Assembly (NCBI GenBank): GCA_027592105.1 | Contig: JAQCLA010000083.1 | Coordinates: 1-9,586, forward strand | DNA: 9,586 nt | Source: Pseudomonadota bacterium | Lineage (GTDB): Bacteria; Pseudomonadota; Alphaproteobacteria; Rhodobacterales; Rhodobacteraceae | Reading direction: 5' to 3' | Notes under the pieces: generated by a model | The model's database searches: none | What the model was told of the DNA's origin: nothing | What the model saw: only the letters and a program-made list of their open reading frames with translations | Position numbers and translations under genes: made by a program | Part shown: one piece after another, positions 1-5,952 of the stretch | Layout of the letters: the number at the start of each line of letters is the position of its first letter | Numbering within the stretch: position 1 is the stretch's first letter

Positions 1-1
1 G

Positions 2-406
2 GCAACAGAGGCCGTCGAAGCGTTACGCGCCCATCAGCCGCTGCATGATCTGACCCATGCGGTGCATGCGGCGGGGTTCTTGGTGCCGGGCCAAGGCATC
101 GTTTGCGCGCGTGAAGATGTTGGGCGCCACAACGCGCTCGACAAGCTGATTGGGGCCTTGCTGAAAGCTGGGATCGACCCTGCCAGCGGTGCCATCGTGA
201 TGACCAGCCGGGTCTCGGTGGAGCTGGTGCAAAAGGCCGTGGTGGCGGGCTGTGGCGTGTTGTTGGCTGTCTCGGCCCCAACGGCGCAGGCCTTGCGCAT
301 GGCCGAGGCTGCAGGGCTGAGCGTGGCCGGTTTCGCACGCGGCGGAAGGATCGAGATCTTTACCCATCCAGAACGTATCCTTGGAGGCAACGTCGATGTC
401 GCATGA
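2..406 (+). CDS. fdhD: Formate dehydrogenase accessory sulfurtransferase FdhD (FdsC), C-terminal part
   Basis: Partial gene: an open frame enters from the left edge and 134 residues are visible. FdhD moves sulfur from the cysteine desulfurase IscS to the molybdenum cofactor of formate dehydrogenase; in Rhodobacter the homologue is called FdsC and binds bis-MGD. The family blocks seen are a His-Ala-Ala-Gly-Phe stretch near visible residues 21-26, the hallmark Arg-Glu-Asp-Val-Gly-Arg-His-Asn followed by Ala-Leu-Asp-Lys, a Thr-Ser-Arg-Val-Ser-Val-Glu-Leu-Val block, an Ala-Val-Ser-Ala-Pro-Thr block, and a C-terminal Gly-Phe-Ala-Arg-Gly-Gly-Arg with a final Pro-Glu-Arg-Ile. The catalytic cysteine loop and N-terminus lie outside the window. 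The stop overlaps the start of fdsD by 11 bases, as expected in an fdsGBACD operon, so fdsGBA should lie to the left. Family assignment is firm; the exact subtype name is inferred from the neighbour. Confidence 0.95.
   Translation, partial: ATEAVEALRAHQPLHDLTHAVHAAGFLVPGQGIVCAREDVGRHNALDKLIGALLKAGIDPASGAIVMTSRVSVELVQKAVVAGCGVLLAVSAPTAQALRMAEAAGLSVAGFARGGRIEIFTHPERILGGNVDVA
383..387 (+). promoter_or_regulatory. Ribosome binding site fixing the fdsD start
   Basis: GGAGG lies 8 bases before the ATG at 396, inside the end of fdhD. It favours this ATG over the in-frame TTG at 381, which lies upstream of the site. Confidence 0.75.
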
Positions 407-599
407 TAAGCTCATTCGCATGGCCAACCAGATCGCAAGTTTCTTCAAGACCCAGCCCGGCCGTGATCAGGCCGAGCGTGTCGCGGCCCATCTCAAGGAT
501 TTTTGGGGGCCGGAGATGCGCGCAGCCCTTAAGGCTGAGGCCAAGGCCCATGACGATGAGCTTGACGATCTGGTGCGGCGCGCCTTGCCCTTGATCTAA
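396..599 (+). CDS. fdsD: Formate dehydrogenase delta subunit FdsD
   Basis: 67-residue protein, the usual size for the small delta subunit of NAD-dependent molybdenum formate dehydrogenase. In Rhodobacter capsulatus FdsD belongs to the fdsGBACD operon and takes part in assembly or stability of the FdsABG complex in the cytoplasm. Family features seen are Met-Ala-Asn-Gln-Ile-Ala near residues 9-14 followed by Phe-Phe (16-17), then Val-Ala-Ala-His-Leu...Phe-Trp-Gly-Pro-Glu-Met-Arg at 29-42, and an acidic helix ending in Leu-Val-Arg-Arg-Ala-Leu. The ATG at 396 is chosen because of the well-spaced GGAGG upstream and because the FdsD homology begins close to it. It overlaps fdhD by 11 bases, which suggests translational coupling. 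It is the last gene of this operon in the window; the next gene starts 150 bases on. Confidence 0.92.
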   Translation: MSHDKLIRMANQIASFFKTQPGRDQAERVAAHLKDFWGPEMRAALKAEAKAHDDELDDLVRRALPLI

Positions 600-643
600 G
601 GCGGGCGGGTTTCAAACGGTCTTTGCGGAACCTGTGGGCTTAT

Positions 644-660
644 GGGCCGTGATGCGGCCT
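644..660 (+). terminator. Weak stem-loop after fdsD, possible terminator
   Basis: GGCCG (645-649) and CGGCC (655-659) form a 5-bp stem around TGATG, extendable by a G-T wobble. It lies 45 bases after the fdsD stop. No T-run follows, so an intrinsic terminator is doubtful. Confidence 0.25.
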
Positions 661-737
661 GACTGCGCAGGTGTATGACTGCCGTCAATCCCGCTGTTGT
701 TTTCTATCGCTATCCTTGGGCCTGTGCGGAGGCGCGC

Positions 738-742
738 AGGAG
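738..742 (+). promoter_or_regulatory. Ribosome binding site selecting the ATG at 750
   Basis: AGGAG lies 7 bases before the ATG at 750. The longer in-frame start at 675 has no comparable site, and the 25 residues it would add do not look like the rest of the protein. Confidence 0.7.
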
Positions 743-749
743 ATTGCGG

Positions 750-1328
750 ATGGATCAGCCCGAAACCACGCCACCGCGTGTGCATGTCATCGACATTCCC
801 GAGGCGGTCGGTATTTTCGACCGGCCCGAAGACCTTCAAGCGGCGATCTATGATCTGCGGATCTTGGGCTTTAGCCGCCATGATATCAGCCTATTGGCCC
901 GCCAAGAGGTTCTGGAGGGTAAATTGGGTCGCGCCTATTGGCGCGCCGATGATCTGGCCGATGATCCGAGGGCGCCGCGCGCGGCCTTTGTTTCGGAGGA
1001 CGCGATCGGCGCGTTGGAAGGCAGTATCGCGGGTGGTTTTTTCTATCTCGGCTCGATGATCGCGATGGCGGCGATGCTGAGGCCCGCCAGCACATTGGCG
1101 GCATCCATCGCGGCCATCGCGATTGGCGGGACGCCAGCGGCGGTGTTGGGGGTGTTGTTGGCCCGGCGCGCGGCGCTGCCGCATCAGCGTAACTATGCAG
1201 CACAGCTTGCGCATGGGGGCATGTTGCTTTGGGTGCGGGTGCGCGACGAGGCGCATCGCGCAATGGCCGTCAAGATCTTGCAAGGCCATTCCGGGCGCGA
1301 CGTGCATGTGCATGGCTGGAGCAATTGA
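750..1328 (+). CDS. Conserved hypothetical protein with central membrane hairpin
   Basis: Not firmly recognised; 192 residues from the ATG at 750. Three parts are visible. Residues 11-55 look like a small alpha/beta unit with a Phe-Asp-Arg-Pro-Glu-Asp-Leu turn and Leu-Gly-Phe-Ser-Arg-His-Asp-Ile-Ser-Leu-Leu-Ala, the kind of pattern seen in general-stress-protein-17M/DUF1269-like proteins. Residues about 91-111 and 114-138 are two hydrophobic, glycine/alanine-rich segments that could form a membrane hairpin. Residues 155-192 return to a soluble pattern, Gly-Gly-Met-Leu-Leu-Trp-Val-Arg-Val-Arg then a helix and Asp-Val-His-Val-His, which could be a second strand-helix-strand half. There is no signal peptide and no catalytic motif. 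The gene stands alone between the fds operon and the convergent csp gene. The stress-protein resemblance is inference from pattern only. Confidence 0.75.
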   Translation: MDQPETTPPRVHVIDIPEAVGIFDRPEDLQAAIYDLRILGFSRHDISLLARQEVLEGKLGRAYWRADDLADDPRAPRAAFVSEDAIGALEGSIAGGFFYLGSMIAMAAMLRPASTLAASIAAIAIGGTPAAVLGVLLARRAALPHQRNYAAQLAHGGMLLWVRVRDEAHRAMAVKILQGHSGRDVHVHGWSN

Positions 1329-1346
1329 TCCCGCGCTTGGGGTCAC

Positions 1347-1372
1347 AAAAAAGGGCGCCATTGGCGCCCTTT
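1347..1372 (-). terminator. Intrinsic terminator of the cold-shock gene
   Basis: AAAGGGCGCC (1350-1359), loop ATT, GGCGCCCTTT (1363-1372): a perfect 10-bp stem with 7 G-C pairs. Read on the minus strand the hairpin is followed by six T (the A-run at 1347-1352), a textbook intrinsic terminator 23 bases after the csp stop. It sits between convergent genes and may also weaken read-through from the plus-strand gene ending at 1328, but the plus side lacks a separate T-run. Confidence 0.88.
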
Positions 1373-1395
1373 GACCGGTCGTGATCTTCGGCTGC

Positions 1396-1602
1396 TCAGA
1401 GCAGTTCGATATTCACAGCGCTTTCGCGGCCATCACGGCCTTTTTCAAGGTCGAATTTGACCTTCTGGTTGTCGGCAAGGCCGGTCAGGCCCGAGCGCTC
1501 GACGCCAGAGATGTGGACGAATACGTCCTTCGCGCCGCCATCGGGTGCGATAAAGCCGTAGCCTTTGGTCGTGTTGAACCATTTCACGGTGCCAGTGGCC
1601 AT
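1396..1602 (-). CDS. cspA: Cold-shock domain protein, CspA family
   Basis: 68-residue single cold-shock domain protein, full length for the family. It is expected to bind single-stranded RNA or DNA in the cytoplasm and act as an RNA chaperone. Evident motifs are the start Gly-Thr-Val-Lys-Trp-Phe-Asn (residues 4-10), RNP1 as Lys-Gly-Tyr-Gly-Phe-Ile (13-18) and RNP2 as Val-Phe-Val-His-Ile (27-31), with the usual aromatic residues present. The C-terminus is Val-Asn-Ile-Glu-Leu-Leu in place of the commoner Ala-xx-Val. A consensus AGGAG (1611-1615 on this strand) lies 8 bases before the ATG. The gene is monocistronic: it has its own terminator and diverges from the pta gene. Whether it is cold-induced or constitutive cannot be told from sequence; many alphaproteobacterial paralogues are growth-phase regulated. 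Confidence 0.96.
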   Translation of the reverse strand: MATGTVKWFNTTKGYGFIAPDGGAKDVFVHISGVERSGLTGLADNQKVKFDLEKGRDGRESAVNIELL

Positions 1603-1867
1603 AACCGTGTCTCCTGTCAGTTACACGCTGCCCGCACCATGCGGCAGCCCGGCGTCACCCATGCAAGATCGAGAGCACAAGCTTCGCATCGCGGCGAAAG
1701 ACAGGGGTCGATAGAGTAGAGATAGCACCTCTCTTATGCCCGTTTTCCAATCGAAAGTAAAGTGTGCTGGCGTGCACCTGCATGTGGGTTGGATGATCTG
1801 CATCAAGGCCATGAGCTTGCGTGGCCCATTAGCTTGGGGCTGTCGTATCAAAGCCCAAGGATGCATC
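1603..1867. other. Divergent intergenic region, cspA / pta
   Basis: This 265-base region must hold the promoters of cspA (minus) and the pta-ackA operon (plus). I see no convincing -35/-10 pair for either. There is one small inverted repeat, AGAGA (1718-1722) and TCTCT (1730-1734) around a 7-base loop. The frame of pta stays open back to 1736, but the upstream residues do not resemble the MaoC family and there is a better start at 1868. No gene is supported here. Confidence 0.6.
1857..1861 (+). promoter_or_regulatory. Ribosome binding site deciding the pta start
   Basis: AAGGA lies 6 bases before the ATG at 1868. It supports this start over the in-frame upstream starts at 1736 and 1811. Confidence 0.6.
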
Positions 1868-3253
1868 ATGACCAGCCTGACCAGCACGCCCCATGACGCT
1901 TTGCGCATCGGGCAAGAGGCCACGATCACACGCCTTTGCCGGACCGAGGATTTGATCGTGTTTTCCCATGCCAGCGGGAGTTTGAACCCGCTGCATCTGC
2001 CCGATCATGATGGGGATGGCGATGGGCAGGTCGAGGCGCTGGCCCCTGCCGCATGGATCGCGGCCTTGATCGCGGGTGTGGTGGGCAACCAATTGCCCGG
2101 CCCCGGCACGCGCTATCGTAGCCAAAACCTGCGTTTCCTGGGCCAAGCACAGGCGGGTGATACGCTGCAAGTCAGCGTGCGGGTGGCCGAGAAATTGCCC
2201 GATCATGCGGTGCGCTTGGCGGTTATGGTTACCCGGCCCGAAGCTGTGATCGCCCAAGGTGAGGTGGTGGTGATCGCGCCCATGCGCCACCATCGGTTCG
2301 AAGACCTGTCGGTGCCGGGATTGGTGGTGCAGTCGCACCGGCATTTCGATGCGCTGATCGCAAGGGCCGAGGGTTTGGCCGCGCTGCCCGTTATCGTCGT
2401 TTGCCCTGAAAGTGCCGATGCGGTCGCGGGCGCTGTGCAAGCGCGCGATCACGGGTTGATCGTGCCGCTGTTTGTGGGCGCACCCGACAAGATCGCCGCC
2501 GCCGCCGCCGAGGCCGGCGTGGATATCGCAGGGATCAAGATCGTGGTAGTGCCCGATCACCGCGCCGCTGCCCTGCGCGCGGTCGCCATGATCCATGAGG
2601 GGCGGGGGCGCGCGCTGATGAAGGGACATCTGCATAGCGACGAGATCTTGCATGCGATTTTGAAAAAGGAGGGTGGGCTGCGCACCAACCGCCGATTGAG
2701 CCATGTTTTCGTGATGGATGTGCCGGGGCTGGATCACCCGCTTTTCGTGACCGATGCGGCAGTCAACATCGCCCCTGATGTGTCCTGCAAGGTCTCGATC
2801 GTGCAAAATGCCATCGATCTGGCACGCGCGCTGGGGCTGGTGCGGCCCAAGGTGGGGATCTTGTCGGCGGTCGAGACGGTGACGGCGGCGATCCCCTCGA
2901 CGCTGGATGCCGCGATCTTGTCCAAGATGGCCGAACGCGGCCAGATCACGGGCGGTGATGTCGATGGGCCGCTGGCGATGGATAATGCCGTCGATCCGGG
3001 GGCCGCGCGCGCCAAGGGGCTGACGGGGCTGGTTGCGGGGCGGGCCGATATCTTGGTCGCGCCCAACCTCGAGGCAGGCAATATGATCGCCAAGGAGCTG
3101 AGTTTTCTCGCCCATGCCGAGGCGGCAGGGCTGGTGATGGGGGCGCAGGTGCCGGTGATTTTGACCAGCCGGGCCGATAGCGCGCGGGCGCGGCTTGCCT
3201 CTTGCGCGGTGGCGGTGATCTTGGCGGAGGCGGCGCAATGTGGCCGATCTTGA
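1868..3253 (+). CDS. pta: MaoC-like hydratase domain fused to phosphate acetyl/butyryltransferase
   Basis: 461 residues from the ATG at 1868, the normal size for proteins annotated as bifunctional enoyl-CoA hydratase/phosphate acetyltransferase. Residues about 10-140 form a MaoC hot-dog domain. Residues about 155-455 form a PTA/PTB domain, with Leu-Met-Lys-Gly then Leu-Arg-Thr-Asn and Leu-Ser-His, Asp-Ala-Ala-Val-Asn, Asp-Gly-Pro-Leu-Ala-Met-Asp-Asn-Ala-Val, and Asp-Ile-Leu-Val-Ala-Pro-Asn-Leu-Glu-Ala-Gly-Asn; these resemble phosphate butyryltransferase at least as much as Pta. The reaction is acyl-CoA plus phosphate to acyl phosphate plus CoA in the cytosol, feeding the next gene, acetate kinase. 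In the hydratase motif (residues 36-43) Ser38 stands where active hydratases have Asp, while Asn40 and His43 remain, so hydratase activity is doubtful. Acidic Asp/Gly repeats follow at 46-53. The gene overlaps ackA by 16 bases. Confidence 0.9.
   Translation: MTSLTSTPHDALRIGQEATITRLCRTEDLIVFSHASGSLNPLHLPDHDGDGDGQVEALAPAAWIAALIAGVVGNQLPGPGTRYRSQNLRFLGQAQAGDTLQVSVRVAEKLPDHAVRLAVMVTRPEAVIAQGEVVVIAPMRHHRFEDLSVPGLVVQSHRHFDALIARAEGLAALPVIVVCPESADAVAGAVQARDHGLIVPLFVGAPDKIAAAAAEAGVDIAGIKIVVVPDHRAAALRAVAMIHEGRGRALMKGHLHSDEILHAILKKEGGLRTNRRLSHVFVMDVPGLDHPLFVTDAAVNIAPDVSCKVSIVQNAIDLARALGLVRPKVGILSAVETVTAAIPSTLDAAILSKMAERGQITGGDVDGPLAMDNAVDPGAARAKGLTGLVAGRADILVAPNLEAGNMIAKELSFLAHAEAAGLVMGAQVPVILTSRADSARARLASCAVAVILAEAAQCGRS
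3226..3230 (+). promoter_or_regulatory. Ribosome binding site fixing the ackA start
   Basis: GGAGG inside the end of pta, 7 bases before the ATG at 3238. A longer frame begins at 3202 but would add a glycine-rich stretch that acetate kinases do not have. Confidence 0.75.
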
Positions 3254-4407
3254 CGATTAATGCTGGGTCAAGCTCGCTCAAGGCGGCTGTTTATGACAGC
3301 TTGGCCGCAGCTTTGGTGCGTGCCGAGGTCGCAGCGCTGGGCGCGGGCGCGATCATGACGATCACCGCCGATGGAAAGGCGCAGCGCCATGAGATCGCAA
3401 GTGCCGACCACGCCCATGCCTTTGCGGCGCTGCGCAAGGCGCTGGGGCCGTGGTTGGGGCAGGGTGGGCCGATCGCGGTGGGGCATCGCATCGTGCATGG
3501 CGGTGCCGAGATCGACGGGCCGCGCGTCTTGACGCCCAGCTGCCTTGCGATGTTGGAGGGGCTGGTGGCGTTGGCCCCCTTGCACCAGCCGCATAACCTG
3601 GCGCTGGTGCGCGCCGCATCCCAAGCCTTTCCGCAAGCTGTGCAGATCGGGGCCTTCGACACGGCGTTTCACCGTGGCCATGATTGGCTGCATGATACAT
3701 ATGCCCTACCACGGCGCTATTTCGACCAAGGCATTCGGCGCTACGGGTTTCACGGGTTGAGTTACGCCTATATCGCGGGGCGCGTTGCGGCGGATTATCC
3801 GGCACTGGCCGATGGCCGTTTGATCGTGGCCCATCTTGGCAATGGTGCCTCGCTTTGCGCGATCAAAGGGGGGCGGTCGGTTGCATCGAGCATGGGGTTT
3901 TCGGCGCTGGACGGGTTGCCCATGGGCACGCGCGTGGGCCAGATCGACCCGGGCGTTTTGCTTTACCTGATGGGCGAAGGGATGGATCAAGCGGCGCTGA
4001 CGCGGCTGCTTTATTCTGAAAGCGGGCTTAAGGGCCTGTCGGGGATCAGCCATGACATGCGGGTGCTTTTGGCCGCGAAATCCCCCCAAGCCGATGCAGC
4101 CATCGCCTATTTCTGCGCGCATCTCGCCCAGGGGATCGGTGGTTTGTCCGCCGTGCTGGGCGGGGTCGATGCGGTGATCTTTACCGGTGGCATTGGCCAG
4201 AATGCGGCCCCCATCCGCGCCATGGCGCTGGATAAGCTGGCATTTCTTGGGCTGGTAGTGGATGAAGGCGCCAATGCCGCGCATGCGCCGCGGATCGACA
4301 AAGGCAAGGTTGCGGTCCTTGTCATGGCGACCGATGAAGAGCAGATGATCGCACAAGCGGTGCAACAAGCACTTGCCGCGATGCCAGATGAAAAGGGACC
4401 AATGTGA
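3238..4407 (+). CDS. ackA: Acetate kinase
   Basis: 389 residues, normal length. It catalyses acyl phosphate plus ADP to acid plus ATP in the cytosol, paired with the Pta encoded just upstream. Visible signatures are the N-terminal Thr-Ile-Asn-Ala-Gly-Ser-Ser-Ser-Leu-Lys (residues 6-15), Val-Gly-His-Arg-Ile-Val-His-Gly-Gly, the catalytic-Asp block Phe-Asp-Thr-Ala-Phe-His, Tyr-Gly-Phe-His-Gly, the second signature His-Leu-Gly-Asn-Gly-Ala-Ser-Leu, Gly-Thr-Arg-Val-Gly-Gln-Ile-Asp-Pro-Gly with the active-site Arg, Phe-Thr-Gly-Gly-Ile-Gly, and the C-terminal Thr-Asp-Glu-Glu with the magnesium-binding Glu. Two deviations stand out: Gly-Leu-Ser-Tyr where Gly-Thr-Ser-His is usual, and Gly-Ile-Gly-Gln-Asn for Gly-Ile-Gly-Glu-Asn. 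Core residues are kept, so an active kinase is likely; acetate versus propionate or butyrate preference is open. The stop TGA shares one base with the next ATG. Confidence 0.95.
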   Translation: MWPILTINAGSSSLKAAVYDSLAAALVRAEVAALGAGAIMTITADGKAQRHEIASADHAHAFAALRKALGPWLGQGGPIAVGHRIVHGGAEIDGPRVLTPSCLAMLEGLVALAPLHQPHNLALVRAASQAFPQAVQIGAFDTAFHRGHDWLHDTYALPRRYFDQGIRRYGFHGLSYAYIAGRVAADYPALADGRLIVAHLGNGASLCAIKGGRSVASSMGFSALDGLPMGTRVGQIDPGVLLYLMGEGMDQAALTRLLYSESGLKGLSGISHDMRVLLAAKSPQADAAIAYFCAHLAQGIGGLSAVLGGVDAVIFTGGIGQNAAPIRAMALDKLAFLGLVVDEGANAAHAPRIDKGKVAVLVMATDEEQMIAQAVQQALAAMPDEKGPM

Positions 4408-4865
4408 TGATGCGGATGATCTTGCTCGTGCCGATCCTTTTGGTGCTGGCGGTGCTGGCCGCCGGTGTGTGGTTCCGCCTTGTGCCGATGACGCCTGCCC
4501 AGTGGCATGTGGTCCCTGCCGATGTGACCCCGCCGTCCAGCCCCAATTTCGTTCTACTGGTCGGCATGGATGCGCCCGTTTTCATGCAAAGCCCCGATGT
4601 GATTGCCGATCTTCTGACGAGCGTCGCACAAGATGCCGGGGCCAAGATCATCGCAGGAAGCCCGCAGAGCGGGCATGTCAGCTATGTGGTGCGTTCGCGG
4701 ATCATGGGGTTTCCCGATGCCATCTCGATCCGGCTGATGCCGGAGGGGGCGGGCACCAAGCTCGAGATTTTTTCGCGCTCGCGCTATGGTTACAGCGATC
4801 TGGGCGTGAACGCGGCCCGTGTGGCGGCATGGATCGCGGCGCTCGAAACGCAGACGGGCACTTGA
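4407..4865 (+). CDS. DUF1499 family membrane-anchored protein
   Basis: 152 residues. Residues 4-22 are a single hydrophobic segment that serves as a membrane anchor or uncleaved signal, so the rest is probably periplasmic. The C-terminal half carries the DUF1499 signature: Phe-Pro-Asp-Ala-Ile-Ser-Ile-Arg-Leu near 102-110, then Leu-Glu-Ile-Phe-Ser-Arg-Ser-Arg-Tyr-Gly-Tyr-Ser-Asp-Leu-Gly-Val-Asn (119-135) and a last helix. The early Cys-Val motif of many DUF1499 proteins is absent. The biochemical function of the family is unknown to me. The ATG at 4407 is preferred (AAGGGA at 4393-4398, 8 bases away); GTG 4404 or ATG 4410 would change one residue only. It is co-directional with ackA (one-base overlap) and 31 bases from prfA, so it is almost certainly co-transcribed with both. 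Confidence 0.85.
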   Translation: MMRMILLVPILLVLAVLAAGVWFRLVPMTPAQWHVVPADVTPPSSPNFVLLVGMDAPVFMQSPDVIADLLTSVAQDAGAKIIAGSPQSGHVSYVVRSRIMGFPDAISIRLMPEGAGTKLEIFSRSRYGYSDLGVNAARVAAWIAALETQTGT

Positions 4866-4896
4866 CCGCGCGCTTTTGCAGGGTCACATCGCGCGG

Positions 4897-5952
4897 ATGT
4901 TGCCGCAAGATCGCCTGATCCAGATTTCCGCGCGTTTCGAGTTTCTCGAAGCGCGCTTGAACGCTGGGCCTGCGCCCGATGAGATCGCGATCATCAGCCG
5001 CGAATATGCTGAACTGCGGCCTGTCGTGGCCCAGATCGATTCTTGGCGGCGGCTGCAATCGGATATTGCCGAGGCCGAAGCCATGCTGCGCGACCCCGAG
5101 ATGCGCGCGCTGGCCGAGGATGAGTTGCCACGGCTGCGCGCAAACCTGCCTTTGGCCGAGCAAGCCTTGCAGCTTGCGCTGTTGCCCAAGGACGCCGCCG
5201 ACGCCCGCCCCGCGATGATCGAGATCCGCCCCGGCACCGGCGGTGACGAGGCAGCCCTTTTCGCAAGCGACCTGCTGCGCATGTATACCCGCTACGCCGA
5301 GGCGCAGGGCTGGCAGATGGAGATTGTCGATCTGCAACAGACCGAGCTTGGCGGTATCCGCGAGGTCACGGCGCGGATCGCGGGCGAGGGGGTTTTCGCC
5401 CGGTTGAAATACGAAAGCGGCGTGCATCGTGTGCAGCGCGTGCCGGAAACGGAATCGGGTGGGCGTATCCATACATCGGCGGCCACGGTGGCCGTGCTGC
5501 CTGAGGCCGAAGAGGTCGATATCATTATTCCTGCAAACGATATTCGGATCGATACGATGCGCTCCTCGGGCGCGGGTGGACAGCATGTGAACACGACGGA
5601 TTCGGCCGTGCGGATCACCCATTTGCCCACCGGGCTTGTCGTCACCAGCTCGGAGAAATCGCAGCATCGCAACCGCGAGATCGCGATGGGCGTGTTGCGT
5701 GCGCGGCTCTATGACATGGAGCGTCGCCGCGCCGCCGATGCGATGGCTGCCGACCGCCGTGCGCAGGTGGGATCAGGTGACCGCTCGGAACGCATCCGGA
5801 CCTATAATTTCCCCCAAGGACGGATGACCGATCATCGGATCAACCTGACGCTCTACAAGCTTGATCAAGTGATGAATGGCGATCTCGATGAGGTGATCGA
5901 GGCGCTTTCCGCCGATGCGCAGGCCAAGCTTTTGGCGGAGATGTCGGGGTGA
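4897..5952 (+). CDS. prfA: Peptide chain release factor 1
   Basis: 351 residues, standard RF1 length. RF1 recognises UAA and UAG in the ribosomal A site and triggers hydrolysis of peptidyl-tRNA. Gly227-Gly228-Gln229 within Ser-Gly-Ala-Gly-Gly-Gln-His-Val-Asn is the universal GGQ loop. The codon-reading Pro-x-Thr tripeptide is Pro183-Glu-Thr185, which marks RF1 rather than RF2 (Ser-Pro-Phe). The Gly-Arg-Ile-His-Thr-Ser block and the late basic Gln-His-Arg-Asn-Arg-Glu block are also present. The frame is open further upstream, but the ATG at 4897 gives the N-terminus expected for this family (Leu-Pro-Gln-Asp-Arg-Leu); its ribosome site is weak (AGGG, 13 bases away), so translation may depend on coupling to the preceding gene. 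The stop overlaps the prmC start by four bases (GTGA). Confidence 0.97.
   Translation: MLPQDRLIQISARFEFLEARLNAGPAPDEIAIISREYAELRPVVAQIDSWRRLQSDIAEAEAMLRDPEMRALAEDELPRLRANLPLAEQALQLALLPKDAADARPAMIEIRPGTGGDEAALFASDLLRMYTRYAEAQGWQMEIVDLQQTELGGIREVTARIAGEGVFARLKYESGVHRVQRVPETESGGRIHTSAATVAVLPEAEEVDIIIPANDIRIDTMRSSGAGGQHVNTTDSAVRITHLPTGLVVTSSEKSQHRNREIAMGVLRARLYDMERRRAADAMAADRRAQVGSGDRSERIRTYNFPQGRMTDHRINLTLYKLDQVMNGDLDEVIEALSADAQAKLLAEMSG

Noticed and set aside
663..670. CTGCGCAG palindrome between fdsD and the next gene
   Set aside because: An isolated 8-base palindrome with no second copy and no promoter next to it; expected by chance in this composition.
675..749. N-terminal extension of the 750-1328 gene from the ATG at 675
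   Set aside because: The ATG at 750 has AGGAG at ideal spacing; the upstream residues are Arg/Ala/Tyr-rich and unlike the rest.
1381..1719. 112-codon plus-strand frame over cspA
   Set aside because: It lies opposite an unmistakable cold-shock gene and has no ribosome site or family resemblance.
2490..2512. Run of GCC triplets in pta as a possible unstable microsatellite
   Set aside because: Only about five units encoding an alanine helix, ordinary for high-GC coding DNA.
1829..3238. 469-codon open frame on the minus strand opposite pta
   Set aside because: It mirrors the coding frame of a clear Pta gene in high-GC DNA, is rich in Arg, His, Gln and Gly with no recognisable domain, and has no promoter context. 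Shadow frame.
4702..5667. 321-codon open frame on the minus strand opposite prfA
   Set aside because: Antisense to strongly conserved RF1 motifs; composition is biased and no family is recognised. Shadow frame.
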